The position numbers and the translations under genes were made by a program. Source: Bradyrhizobium erythrophlei (GTDB lineage: Bacteria > Pseudomonadota > Alphaproteobacteria > Rhizobiales > Xanthobacteraceae). Taken from it: a stretch of DNA of 64,000 nt. Within the stretch, counting starts at the first letter, position 1. Every line of letters starts with the position of its first letter. Below, piece after piece: positions 37,471-44,961 of this stretch. A model generated the notes under the pieces. The model worked only from the letters and a program-made list of their open reading frames with translations, made no database searches and was not told the DNA's origin. Location of the stretch: the NCBI RefSeq assembly GCF_900129505.1, contig NZ_LT670818.1:1054001-1118000 (forward strand), in the 5' to 3' direction.

Positions 37471-38613
37471 ATGTCAGCCGCCAGCAGCGGGGAGAGCCAG
37501 TTGCGTGTCCTTCCCAATGACCGTGCGCTTCCGGAAGAGGCGACCGGCACGCCGCTGCCCGACAGCCGAACCGAATTGCCGCCGGTGATCCGGCGCGCCG
37601 AGGTGGTTGCCTTCGCGCTGGTCGCATTGCTCGTCATCTGCGTCGTCGCCGTTCTCTATGTTGCAAAGGCGTTCTTCCTTCCGGTCGTGGCGGCCTTCGT
37701 GGTGGGGACCATGCTGTCGCCGGCGGCGAGCTTTCTCGAACGACGCCGTATTCCCCGCGCCGTGGCGGCGATCCTGATCGTGGCGGCCGTGGCCGCGATA
37801 ACGACCTTCATCGTCGGCCTGATCTCGTCGCCCTTGATGGAGTGGAGCCACCGCCTGCCGGAGCTCGGATCCATCCTGAAGGACCGACTGCACGTGTTCG
37901 ACCGGCCGCTGGCGCTCTGGCAGGAGCTGCAGAGCATGCTTGGCGGCTCCGATCCCCTGACTTCGCTGCAGATGCCGAAATTCGACTGGGTCCAGCCCAC
38001 ACTCGAATTCCTGTCGCCGACCTTCACCGAATTCCTGCTGTTCTTCGCAACCCTGATCCTGTTTATCGCCAGTTGGCGGGACCTGCGCCGCGCGCTGATC
38101 ATGACTTTTGCCGGTCATGCGGAGCGGCTGCGAATGCTGCGGATTCTCAACGAGATCGAGGAGCATCTCGGCGGCTACCTGCTGACGGTGACGATGATCA
38201 ATGTCGGCGTCGGTATCGCCACCGGCTTCGTCTGTGCGGTGACCGGCATGCCCAATCCGGCCGGACTTGGCGCCCTGGCCGCGACCTTGAACTATCTGCC
38301 CATCATCGGACCGGTTGCCACGTTCGTCATCCTGGCGGCGGTCGGCATCGTCGCATTTCCCTCGATCACCGCAGGCCTGATGGCGCCGCTGGCCTTTGTC
38401 GGAATTGCCTTCCTGGAGGGGCATTTTGTCACACCGACCATCATCGGGCGTCGCCTCTCGCTGAACGCACTCGCAGTTCTGCTGGCGCTGGCGTTCTGGA
38501 CCTGGCTGTGGGGTCCGGTTGGCGGCTTTCTGTCGTCGCCGCTTCTGATCGTCGGCCTCATCCTGAAAGAGCATCTGATGCCGTTCGATACGCCGCAGCT
38601 GCCGACGGAGTGA
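37471..38613 (+). CDS. AI-2E family transporter (PerM-like)
   Basis: A 380-residue inner-membrane protein with about eight hydrophobic segments. Family landmarks are LYVAKAFFLPVVAAFVVGTMLSPAASFLERRRIPRAVAAIL, NEIEEHLGGYLLTVTMINVGVG, GMPNPAGLGALAATLNYLPIIGP, and LEGHFVTPTIIGRRLSLNALAVLLAL. Most members are not tested autoinducer exporters; some are Na+/H+ antiporters. ATG 37471 is chosen; the reading frame extends 36 codons upstream without family sequence. It diverges from the L,D-transpeptidase. Confidence 0.92.
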   Translation: MSAASSGESQLRVLPNDRALPEEATGTPLPDSRTELPPVIRRAEVVAFALVALLVICVVAVLYVAKAFFLPVVAAFVVGTMLSPAASFLERRRIPRAVAAILIVAAVAAITTFIVGLISSPLMEWSHRLPELGSILKDRLHVFDRPLALWQELQSMLGGSDPLTSLQMPKFDWVQPTLEFLSPTFTEFLLFFATLILFIASWRDLRRALIMTFAGHAERLRMLRILNEIEEHLGGYLLTVTMINVGVGIATGFVCAVTGMPNPAGLGALAATLNYLPIIGPVATFVILAAVGIVAFPSITAGLMAPLAFVGIAFLEGHFVTPTIIGRRLSLNALAVLLALAFWTWLWGPVGGFLSSPLLIVGLILKEHLMPFDTPQLPTE

Positions 38614-38627
38614 CGGGTTCATTTCAC

Positions 38628-38652
38628 GGAACTTACGGCTGGGCGAGACGTT
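38628..38652 (+). promoter_or_regulatory. EcfG-type promoter before the DUF883-yqjE pair
   Basis: GGAAC (38628-38632), exactly 16 nt, CGTT (38649-38652): a perfect consensus match, 36 nt upstream of the start at 38689. Confidence 0.78.
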
Positions 38653-38688
38653 TGTGCCGTAGATGAATTCAGGATCCGGGAGCTTTGG

Positions 38689-39060
38689 ATGTCCAGCACA
38701 GACGGCGAGATCGGCATGAGGAACCTGTCGGACAAAGCCGCCCAGCAACGCCTTGAGAAGGATGTAGCAGCCGTGAAGAACGATATCGCAGCCCTGACCG
38801 ACCAGATCACCGACGCGCTCAACACCTTCGCCGGCGCGGCCAAGAAGCAGGCGCGCCGCGGTTACAAGCAGGCCCGCGAAAACGTCGATACCACCGTCGA
38901 CGACATGACGGAGCGCGGCAGCGCGATGATGGATGCAGCCCAGGACGCCGCCACTTCGATCGAGGAGACGCTGGAAGACGTCATCACCCAGCGCCCGCTC
39001 GCGACCGTCGGCCTGGCGCTCGGCCTCGGCTTCCTGATCGGCGTGACGTGGCGCCGCTAG
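38689..39060 (+). CDS. DUF883 (YqjD/ElaB-like) membrane-anchored protein
   Basis: A 123-residue protein. A long Lys/Glu/Ala amphipathic helix (LEKDVAAVKNDIAALTDQITDALNTF...) leads to the C-terminal anchor RPLATVGLALGLGFLIGVTWRR. This is the arrangement of E. coli YqjD and ElaB, which tether ribosomes to the membrane in stationary phase; that role here is inferred from the family. It has a perfect EcfG-type promoter and is followed on the same strand by a YqjE-like gene. Confidence 0.9.
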   Translation: MSSTDGEIGMRNLSDKAAQQRLEKDVAAVKNDIAALTDQITDALNTFAGAAKKQARRGYKQARENVDTTVDDMTERGSAMMDAAQDAATSIEETLEDVITQRPLATVGLALGLGFLIGVTWRR

Positions 39061-39089
39061 AGTTTTTTTGTCTGCCGTGGCTTTCGTCC

Positions 39090-39174
39090 TTCGAGACGGC
39101 CGCACTGCCGCCTCCTCGGGATGAGGCCCCAAATTCCTCTTGGTGAGGAGCGCGGCAACGCCGCGCGTCTCGAA
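39090..39174. repeat. Dispersed intergenic inverted repeat
   Basis: Ends TTCGAGACG and CGTCTCGAA, with inner GGCCGCACTGCCGCC and GGTGAGGAGCGCGGC hairpins. It lies between DUF883 and the yqjE-like gene, so it might attenuate or process their mRNA. Confidence 0.65.
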
Positions 39175-39226
39175 CCACAAGGCCGCGTTGTCGCATCCAG
39201 CGTTTTCCTTTAGCGGGACTTTGAAA

Positions 39227-39679
39227 ATGTTTACGCACATGATCGATGATTTCAAGGAATCCGCCAGCAGCGCCCTGCGGCTGACGTCGCTGGCGGCCGC
39301 GGCTGTGCTGGCGCTGTTCGTAACCACCTCGTTCCTGTGCGCCGCCGTCTTCGTGGCCGTGCTCGAGAAATATGGTCTGGTGCAAGCCTGTCTTGCAGGC
39401 GCTGCGGTGTTCTTTGTCGCCACGCTGATCGCGGCCATCAGCTACATGGTGCGCAAGCGGCAGATCGAGAAGCAGCGCGAGGCACGCGCGGCGGCGGCCG
39501 CGAAATCCGCCGTGCACAGCGCGCTCGCCGATCCCATGGTGATGGCGGCCGGCCTCCAGGTGATCCGCGCCATCGGCATCAAGAAGCTGATCCCGATCCT
39601 GGCGGTGGGCGGCCTCGCACTGGGATTTTTGGCCAGCCGCAACGCGGGGGCGGCGAGCGACGAGGCGCCGGCGGAGTAG
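39227..39679 (+). CDS. YqjE-like / holin-superfamily membrane protein
   Basis: A 150-residue protein with two closely spaced hydrophobic helices (SLAAAAVLALFVTTSFLCAAVF; LVQACLAGAAVFFVATLIAAISYMV), a basic cytoplasmic segment (RKRQIEKQREARAAAAAK), and a third weak hydrophobic stretch near the end. The pattern matches the YqjE/phage-holin (Phage_holin_3_6-like) family. Gene order DUF883 then YqjE mirrors E. coli yqjD-yqjE. Function unknown. ATG 39227 fits the family; longer readings pass through the repeat. Confidence 0.75.
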   Translation: MFTHMIDDFKESASSALRLTSLAAAAVLALFVTTSFLCAAVFVAVLEKYGLVQACLAGAAVFFVATLIAAISYMVRKRQIEKQREARAAAAAKSAVHSALADPMVMAAGLQVIRAIGIKKLIPILAVGGLALGFLASRNAGAASDEAPAE

Positions 39680-39736
39680 TGCCCAACCGTCATTGCGAGC
39701 TTCGTTCTCAAAAAGTCGTAGCCCTATCTTTAAGAC

Positions 39737-39816
39737 CGTCATTGCGAGCGAAGCGAAGCAATCCATCGTGTAGCAAAAAAGAAAGAATGGATTGCTTCGC
39801 TTCGCTCGCAATGACG
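39737..39816. repeat. MITE-like element with perfect 30-bp inverted repeats
   Basis: Arms 39737-39766 and 39787-39816 are perfect reverse complements (starting CGTCATTGCGAGCGAAGCG), separated by 20 bp (CGTGTAGCAAAAAAGAAAGA). A further partial end CGTCATTGCGAG lies just upstream at about 39688. No reading frame inside. The transcript would form a very stable hairpin. Confidence 0.85.
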
Positions 39817-39841
39817 ACAAGATATAGCTTCGCGATCTCGC

Positions 39842-40250
39842 CGCGCGTTTCGCGCGAGGTTTGGCCTGCTCGTTCCGCCCTCTCGTATCGGCGCAGGGAA
39901 TGCCGGGCGCCCGATGCGCCCGATAGCCGCGTGCGCAATGGTAGTGGTAGAGCGCACACGCGTTAGTCAGGTCACACCGGCAAACACCCGGCATTCCCCG
40001 CGCAATGGTTTTACGGCTTACTTCGTGCTCTTCCCGGCGATCGGGCTTTTTTGTCACCGTCACCCCTGAGAAGCTTGCTTCTCACGAGCTTGACGCCAGC
40101 GTCGAGGCGTCAGAACCACACGATTTTGCCGTCCGCCTCACGCGCCGTTCGTCAAGAGCGCATCAGCGTCCACCGCATCCCGTCCCGCGTTCGTGACGAT
40201 CGCGAAACGCCCCTCTCGGTGGGACGGGATGGCGGGCGTTATAAGCTGAT
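39842..40250. repeat. Multi-hairpin noncoding element
   Basis: About 400 bp with no convincing gene but a series of hairpins: CGCGCGTTTCGCGCG (39842-39856); a long stem GCGCAGGGAATGCCGGG (39891-39907) against 39987-40003 with one mismatch; CCCGGCGATCGGG followed by TTTTTT (from 40033); GAGAAGCTTGCTTCTC (40068-40083); and TGACGCC/GGCGTCA (40091-40097, 40106-40112). I recall closely similar sequence recurring between genes in Bradyrhizobium and relatives, but have not searched. It may be a mobile noncoding element or an RNA. Confidence 0.55.
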
Positions 40251-40344
40251 TTGATTCTTCGGAAAATCAGAATATTTTTGCAAAAGGCGCTGGACAGGCA
40301 AATCAGTGATTTGCCCGTCGGGTCGGATCGCTCATGATTTCCGG

Positions 40345-40372
40345 CGTCGTCCCTGCTTTCGCAGGAACGACG
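40345..40372. repeat. Short family A-like palindrome
   Basis: CGTCGTCCCTGC, TTTC, GCAGGAACGACG: a near-perfect hairpin with the same CGTC-type ends as family A. Confidence 0.6.
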
Positions 40373-40427
40373 TTGGCGTGAGTTTTCTGGCCATCGCTCG
40401 TGCCCCGCCCGCAGTACCGAGGCGAAC

Positions 40428-40838
40428 TCAGGTCACGCAGCGGCCGGGCTCGAGCTGCTTGGCGACTTCGGTCAGCACGCTGACGACGGGCTCGCAGGCC
40501 ACCGCGCGCTTGTCATTTCCCGACTTGATCCAGGACGGCGCGAACGAACTGGGGCGCACCGCCTGGGCGACGGGGATGCGGACCAGCACCGAGGTGTCGG
40601 AGAGCGCGTCGAGCTTCAGCGAAATCGTCTGCATCGGAACGTCGGACCGGACACTGCCCGCGCGATCCGCCTTGGCGGCGCGATTGATCCCAGCCGCCGG
40701 CGCCGCCGGCGTCGCGGCGGGAACCTCCGAGCGATTGAAGACGCCGCCGGAAAGGTCGCGCCCGGCGGCCAGCGGGATGGCACCCAGCGTCAGCGCAATG
40801 GCGGACGCACCGAAAATTATGCGCGAGGTCTGTGACAT
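40428..40838 (-). CDS. Hypothetical exported protein
   Basis: A 136-residue protein not recognised as any family. Residues 1-26 form a signal peptide (IIFGASAIALTLGAIPLAAG). A Pro/Ala-rich linker follows. The C-terminal half, MQTISLKLDALSDTSVLVRIPVAQAVRPSSFAPSWIKSGNDKRAVACEPVVSVLTEVAKQLEPGRCVT, is more structured and contains two cysteines 23 residues apart that may form a disulfide. Codon use and the clean signal peptide support a real gene. It is flanked on both sides by repeat-rich or empty DNA. Confidence 0.7.
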   Translation of the reverse strand: MSQTSRIIFGASAIALTLGAIPLAAGRDLSGGVFNRSEVPAATPAAPAAGINRAAKADRAGSVRSDVPMQTISLKLDALSDTSVLVRIPVAQAVRPSSFAPSWIKSGNDKRAVACEPVVSVLTEVAKQLEPGRCVT

Positions 40839-41358
40839 GTTGGTTGGTCCCTCGCCCCATGGCGATCATTAGTAAGAACATCGGGGAACCGTCCCGGTTC
40901 AGGACACAGCCATCACTTAACCGTGTGCCAAAAAAATTTTTCGGACCTGCGGGAACGACTCAGGGGGGTTTTGAGTCATCCCGGCAGCCGGTTATCCCCC
41001 CTGCCCCATTGACCGGCGATGTAGGGCGCGGCTGTGGTGATGCCAGTCGCGCCCTGCTTTTATTCAGCGATATCAGGATGTACGACGCGGGCCGGATTTC
41101 ACTTCGGCAGTTCGACCGCGATTTTGGCGGCCACGTCGGACAATTCCCGCATCGCTTTTCGGCCTCCACCTGAAGGTCATCCAGCGAGCATCCAAACGGA
41201 ACCGGCGGGCCCAGCCGCCTATCGGGATCGTTGCCCAGAGACCAGCGAGACGGCCGATCGCTTTGGCGTGAGGTCATGAAACAGTCTGGTGCTCACGGCG
41301 CTACCGGCGGACAGGCTGCTTGCGGCCCTGGGCCTCTCGCGGTCGAGTAATGTCTTTC
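40839..41358. other. 520-bp gap, little coding signal
   Basis: It holds a hairpin GACTCAGGGGGGTTTTGAGTC (40957-40977), an A7T5 tract, and a possible 17-codon reading frame on the minus strand (41099-41152). No protein family, tRNA or known RNA was recognised. The stretch may contain decayed genes. Confidence 0.5.
41099..41152 (-). CDS. Possible 17-residue small ORF or gene remnant
   Basis: MRELSDVAAKIAVELPK, preceded by GGAGG 10 nt upstream of its ATG. The composition looks like genuine protein (amphipathic helix), and an in-frame stop lies close upstream. It could be a leaderless small protein, or the surviving end of a decayed gene. Confidence 0.25.
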   Translation of the reverse strand: MRELSDVAAKIAVELPK

Positions 41359-41559
41359 TCAGTTTGAGATCACTGCCTTCTCTCGGCTATGGGGCGGCAA
41401 AAACGCCAGGACGATCGAAGGAATAGGAAAGAACAGGGTACCCAACAGGAACCAGACTCCCCTTGAGCGCCCCCTCTGTGCCGCGAATTTCGCAGTCAGA
41501 TGACCGCACCAAGACATCAGGGCGAGGACGAGGATCACGAAAAGGATCGACGCGAGCAT
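41359..41559 (-). CDS. Small two-helix membrane protein
   Basis: A 66-residue protein: hydrophobic helix 1 (ASILFVILVLALMSWCGHL), a basic loop KFAAQRGRSRG, helix 2 (VWFLLGTLFFPIPSIVLAFLP), and a short tail. ATG 41559 is preceded by AGGAG at 5 nt. It is not assigned to a family; the loop and second helix loosely resemble phospholipase D-nuclease N-terminal-like membrane proteins. Location: inner membrane. Confidence 0.65.
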   Translation of the reverse strand: MLASILFVILVLALMSWCGHLTAKFAAQRGRSRGVWFLLGTLFFPIPSIVLAFLPPHSREKAVISN

Positions 41560-41795
41560 GGCGGCTCCTATCGTTGCTTTCCGTCGAAGATATAAGATTG
41601 AGGTCACGAACGCGACAAGGGCGTCAAAGTCCCTCGAATTTCAAACTGAGGCTACCCGCGACGGGGGAGTAGACGAGGACCATTCAGCGGCTGGCCGGCT
41701 TGCTCAGCTGTTCCCGGCTGCGGTATAATCAGTAGCCATGTGAACGGCGCGGGGCTGTTTGCGTGGCGCGGCAGCGCCAGTTCGGAGACATGGCG

Positions 41796-42212
41796 ATGCG
41801 CCCCAAATTTTCCCTTTCATTCGAAGATGCCCAAACCGTCGCGGCCGCCTGCCTGGAAGCGGCGCGGCAACAAGAGGTCGAGGTCAGCGTAGCCGTGGTC
41901 GACGATTCCGGCGCCCTGCTTGGCTTTTCCCGGATGGACGGTGCGCGCGCCTACACCGTCGAACTCGCCTCCCAGAAGGCCCGCACCTCCGCCAGCGTCG
42001 GCGTTCCGACCGGCGTCATCGAAGCGATGTCCCGCGAACGACCAAGACAATCCGGCGGGTCGAACGCCGGCCGCGGTGGCGTCCCCGTGCACTACAAGGG
42101 ACAGTGCGCCGGTGCGGTCGGCGTATCCGGCGCCAAGCCGGAAATCGACGAGATGATCGCGCAGGCGGGGCTTGCGGTATTGACCGCCGCTTGGGCATGC
42201 GGTTCGAGTTAA
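41796..42212 (+). CDS. GlcG/HbpS family (DUF336) heme-binding-like protein
   Basis: A 138-residue protein with the DUF336 pattern: LSFEDAQTVAAACLEAARQQEVEVSVAVVDDSGALLGFSRMDGARAYTVELASQKARTSASVGVPT, then GGVPVHYKGQCAGAVGVSGAKPEIDEMIAQAGL. Relatives include GlcG (glycolate locus) and HbpS (heme-binding). ATG 41796 is preferred, being 8 nt after GGAG; ATG 41790 is too close. No signal peptide, so cytoplasmic. It is not near glycolate oxidase genes. Confidence 0.88.
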   Translation: MRPKFSLSFEDAQTVAAACLEAARQQEVEVSVAVVDDSGALLGFSRMDGARAYTVELASQKARTSASVGVPTGVIEAMSRERPRQSGGSNAGRGGVPVHYKGQCAGAVGVSGAKPEIDEMIAQAGLAVLTAAWACGSS

Positions 42213-42294
42213 AAAGATCCGGCGCGCCTTTCGACGCAACAGCGGGTACTCGACAATCATTGCAATCTGCGCGACGCTGGAGCGGTGTCGGGCG

Positions 42295-42810
42295 ATGGCA
42301 AAATACGAGGGCGGCACGGAAATGGTCATCGTGAAACGTCCGGGAGATTGCGCCTCCGAGGAGATTGCGCAATTTCGAGCCATGGTGGTGAAGGGCGGAG
42401 AGGTCGCGTCGAAGACGTTGGACGCGCTCATTCAGCGCGCCGAAGCACTCGCGTTTGTTACGGTCGACAACGCGCTCGCGGGCGTCGCCGGATTGAAAAA
42501 CCCGAATCCGAGTCACAAACGCGAGGTGTTCGAAACGGCCGGCTCCCTTGAGTTGATCGACGGCTATCGGTTCGAGTTAGGATGGATCTATGTCGACGAC
42601 GGATTTCGCAACAAGGGATATTCCCGGCAACTTGTAGCAGCACTCTTGCCCAAGGCGAACAACATGGGGGTGTACGCCACCTCGTTGATCGACAACGAAC
42701 CGATGCATCGATCGCTGGCGCGCGAAGGCTTCGTCAAAGTCGGAAAATCATGGCCTTCAAAACGGAAAGGGAAATTTCTTGCGCTCTTCTTGAAGGATCG
42801 AGCTGGCTAG
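42295..42810 (+). CDS. GNAT-like N-acetyltransferase
   Basis: A 171-residue protein with a GNAT-like core: FVTVDNALAGVAGLKNPN, FELGWIYVDDGFRNKGYSRQLVAALLPKAN (acetyl-CoA loop, in the weak form R-N-K-G-Y-S), VYATSLIDNEPMHRSLAREGFVKVGKSW. The substrate cannot be told. ATG 42295 or ATG 42322 could be the start. It is 83 bp after the DUF336 gene on the same strand. Confidence 0.78.
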   Translation: MAKYEGGTEMVIVKRPGDCASEEIAQFRAMVVKGGEVASKTLDALIQRAEALAFVTVDNALAGVAGLKNPNPSHKREVFETAGSLELIDGYRFELGWIYVDDGFRNKGYSRQLVAALLPKANNMGVYATSLIDNEPMHRSLAREGFVKVGKSWPSKRKGKFLALFLKDRAG

Positions 42811-42871
42811 ACGCCATACGCTGGATTTCACTTCGGCGGCCGCGGCAACGACCGATCCATTCGACTCCCGA

Positions 42872-43097
42872 TTGACACACAACGTTTTTGCACGATGATC
42901 CGCGCAGGACACGATTCTTCAGGCTGAGGGAAAACCCATGTCGATCCCGCTAAAGCTGCACAAAGCCACTCCTCAACCACAAACCTGAGTTATTCAGCGA
43001 GCTAGGCGGCTTGCTGACTCAGCAAGCACAGCACGCAGCTAAGCAGCGTCGCCGCGACTCAACAAAAATCCGGCGCGCCTTAAAGCGCGCCGGATTT
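42872..43097 (+). ncRNA. Candidate small RNA or leader-peptide transcript
   Basis: An orphan transcription unit: TTGACA (42872-42877), 16 nt, GATGAT (42894-42899). A 16-codon frame MSIPLKLHKATPQPQT (42938-42988) follows a GAGGG site. Then comes a perfect palindrome GCTTGCTGACTCAGCAAGC (43009-43027) and a 13-bp stem terminator (43066-43097). It could be an sRNA of about 190 nt, possibly with a tiny peptide. It faces phyR tail to tail. No family was recognised. Confidence 0.35.
43066..43097. terminator. Strong bidirectional terminator
   Basis: AAATCCGGCGCGC, loop CTTAAA, GCGCGCCGGATTT: a perfect 13-bp stem. On the minus strand it lies 50 bp after the phyR stop; on the plus strand it closes the candidate small RNA. 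Confidence 0.85.
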
Positions 43098-43147
43098 GTT
43101 TCAATAGAGAATGTGTCGAGCTGGCGTTACGCCACCCTTGTCTCGGC

Positions 43148-43948
43148 TCACGCCACCCTCGGCGCCCTGTTGCGCGAGTTGCGCTGGAAGAACAGCGCCT
43201 GGCTGGCGACCGCCGAGACCATCGCGGGCTGGAACGGTTTCGAGATCAGGAACGCCGGCTCGGGGCGCTCGCCGGTCAGGAAGCGCTCGGGATACGCGGT
43301 GATAAACACCACCGGCACCTCGAAGGTGCGCAGCAGTTCGTTGACCGCGTCGAGGCCCGAGGAGCCGTCGGCGAGCTGGATGTCGGCGAGGATCAGGCCG
43401 GGCTTCCGGTTCTTGGCCAGCGCCACCGCGTCGGAGTGGGTGCGGGCGACGCCGATCACGTGATGGCCGAGGTTCTTCACCAGGCTTTCGAGATCCATCG
43501 CGATGAAGGTCTCGTCCTCGATGATCAGCACGTCGGTGGCGATCTCCGCCGCCATCTCGCGGCCGGCGATGTCCGCCAGCTTGCGGGTCTCGGCGACGTC
43601 GGTGCCGAGAATGAAGGCCACTTCCTCCTCCGAAAAACCTTCCAGGGACAGCAGCAGGAAGGCCTGCCGCGGTAACGGGGTGATGTTGGACAGCCGGCGC
43701 TCCGACGGCAGCGGCAGCGTGGTCACATCTGCGTCATCGTTGAGCGAGACCGAGTTCCAAATCTGGGTAAAGAGGCGGAACAGCCCGGCGCGGGGCCCGT
43801 GCTGCTCGTCGAGCAGCGAAGGGTCCTGGAGCAGGGCCTCCAGCATGGCCCCGACATAGGCGTCGCCCGACGCCTGGTTTCCCGTCAGGGCGCGGGCATA
43901 GCGCCGCAGCAACGGTAAATGTTCGGCAACGAGCTGTGATCGGGACAT
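43148..43948 (-). CDS. phyR: General stress response regulator PhyR
   Basis: A 266-residue anti-anti-sigma factor. Residues 1-125 are the sigma-like domain (LLRRYARALTGNQASGDAYVGAML; LPRQAFLLLSLEGFSEEEVAFILG), followed by a receiver (about 135-258) with IEDETFIAMDLE, phospho-acceptor Asp in LILADIQLADGSSG, and FITAYPERFL with the T/S and K positions (ISKPF). When phosphorylated it captures NepR and frees EcfG. ATG 43948 follows GGAG. It is divergent from nepR-ecfG, as in other Rhizobiales. Confidence 0.97.
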   Translation of the reverse strand: MSRSQLVAEHLPLLRRYARALTGNQASGDAYVGAMLEALLQDPSLLDEQHGPRAGLFRLFTQIWNSVSLNDDADVTTLPLPSERRLSNITPLPRQAFLLLSLEGFSEEEVAFILGTDVAETRKLADIAGREMAAEIATDVLIIEDETFIAMDLESLVKNLGHHVIGVARTHSDAVALAKNRKPGLILADIQLADGSSGLDAVNELLRTFEVPVVFITAYPERFLTGERPEPAFLISKPFQPAMVSAVASQALFFQRNSRNRAPRVA

Positions 43949-44021
43949 CCCCACTCCATCCTTTTTCATTGGGCCAAGCTTGGGTAACGGGGTGACCCCG
44001 GTTCCCCTGCACACGCCTGAC

Positions 44022-44046
44022 TACGCCCTGGCCAGAGAAAAGTTCC
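44022..44046 (-). promoter_or_regulatory. EcfG-type promoter before phyR
   Basis: On the minus strand GGAAC (44046-44042), 16 nt, CGTA (44025-44022): one mismatch from consensus. It is about 74 nt before the phyR start and suggests autoregulation by EcfG. Confidence 0.68.
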
Positions 44047-44055
44047 ATCAAGGGC

Positions 44056-44080
44056 GGAACTTTTCGCCCGGGTTCGAATT
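44056..44080 (+). promoter_or_regulatory. Possible EcfG-type promoter before nepR
   Basis: GGAAC (44056-44060), mirrored by the phyR -35 (GTTCC, 44042-44046) across 9 bp. Sixteen nt further on the -10 is AATT, a weak match to CGTT. Divergent control from adjacent sites is likely. Confidence 0.4.
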
Positions 44081-44162
44081 AGCTTGCCGACAGAAGGCCC
44101 GAAACCAGGGATAATTCTTGAAGCTACAGGGACTTAACTCTCGGGGAAGCGTGGAACAGGAC

Positions 44163-44390
44163 ATGAAAGATTTAAAGTCTCAAGCCAGCAAGAATCCGGC
44201 AACGGGCAAGCAGGGCGGGCTCAACGCCGAAATTCAGTCGAGAATCGGCCATCAACTTCGGGCGATGTACGACGACGTCGTGCGCCAGGGGGTGCCGGAC
44301 CGCTTCGCCGAGCTCATCCGCAAGCTTGATGTTCCCGAGTCGGACCCCCAACTGGGTGGGGCGGGCGACAAAAATGATGGAGGGGAGTAA
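44163..44390 (+). CDS. nepR: Anti-sigma factor NepR
   Basis: A 75-residue protein. The conserved helix GGLNAEIQSRIGHQLRAMYDDVVRQGVPDRFAELIRKLD is the NepR domain that binds EcfG, or PhyR when phosphorylated. ATG 44163 starts MKDLKSQASK; a TTG at 44118 is in frame but lacks a better ribosome-binding site. Its stop overlaps the ecfG ATG by one base (TAATG), coupling anti-sigma and sigma translation. Confidence 0.95.
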   Translation: MKDLKSQASKNPATGKQGGLNAEIQSRIGHQLRAMYDDVVRQGVPDRFAELIRKLDVPESDPQLGGAGDKNDGGE

Positions 44391-44938
44391 TGCCTCTCAC
44401 GGATGCCCTACGCGACGACATTCTGGCGTCGGTCCCAAGCCTGCGCGCTTTCGCCATCTCGCTTTCAGGCAACGGCGATCGCGCCGACGATCTTGTGCAG
44501 GAAACGCTGCTGCGCGCGCTGGCCAATATCGACTCGTTCCAGCCCGGCTCCAACCTGCCGGCGTGGCTGTTCACGATCCTGCGCAACCTGTTTCGCTCCG
44601 ATTACCGCAAGCGGCGGCGCGAGGTGGAGGACGCCGACGGCAGCTATGCCAAGACGCTGAAAACCCAGCCGGCGCAAAACGCGCATCTGGAGTTCGAGGA
44701 GTTCCGCGCCGCGCTCGACAAGCTTCCGCAGGACCAGCGCGAAGCGCTGATCCTGGTGGGCGCCTCCGGCTTCTCCTATGAGGATGCCGCCGCCATCTGC
44801 GGCTGCGCGGTCGGCACCATCAAGAGCCGCGTCAACCGCGCGCGCTCGAAACTCTCGGCACTGCTCTATGTCGACGGCGCGGAAGATTTCGGCCCCGACG
44901 AAACCGTCCGCGCCGTGATCGGCGGCAGCGGCGGGTAG
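44390..44938 (+). CDS. ecfG: ECF sigma factor EcfG (ECF15)
   Basis: A 182-residue extracytoplasmic-function sigma factor. Region 2 is LRAFAISLSGNGDRADDLVQETLLRALANIDSF, then LPAWLFTILRNLFRSDYRKRRRE. Region 4 is LPQDQREALILVGASGFSYEDAAAICGCAVGTIKSRVNRARSKL. It directs the general stress response at GGAAC-N16/17-CGTT promoters, several of which occur elsewhere in this window. Coupled to nepR, divergent from phyR. Confidence 0.97.
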   Translation: MPLTDALRDDILASVPSLRAFAISLSGNGDRADDLVQETLLRALANIDSFQPGSNLPAWLFTILRNLFRSDYRKRRREVEDADGSYAKTLKTQPAQNAHLEFEEFRAALDKLPQDQREALILVGASGFSYEDAAAICGCAVGTIKSRVNRARSKLSALLYVDGAEDFGPDETVRAVIGGSGG

Positions 44939-44961
44939 CGCGGCAACCATCAACACATCGA

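Noticed and set aside
37474..39438. 654-codon minus-strand frame opposite the AI-2E transporter and DUF883 genes
   Set aside because: Spans two well-supported plus-strand genes and a repeat; composition is that of an antisense shadow.
39842..40250. Possible tRNA or riboswitch in the hairpin-rich gap
   Set aside because: No cloverleaf, no CCA-like end and no known riboswitch core could be drawn.
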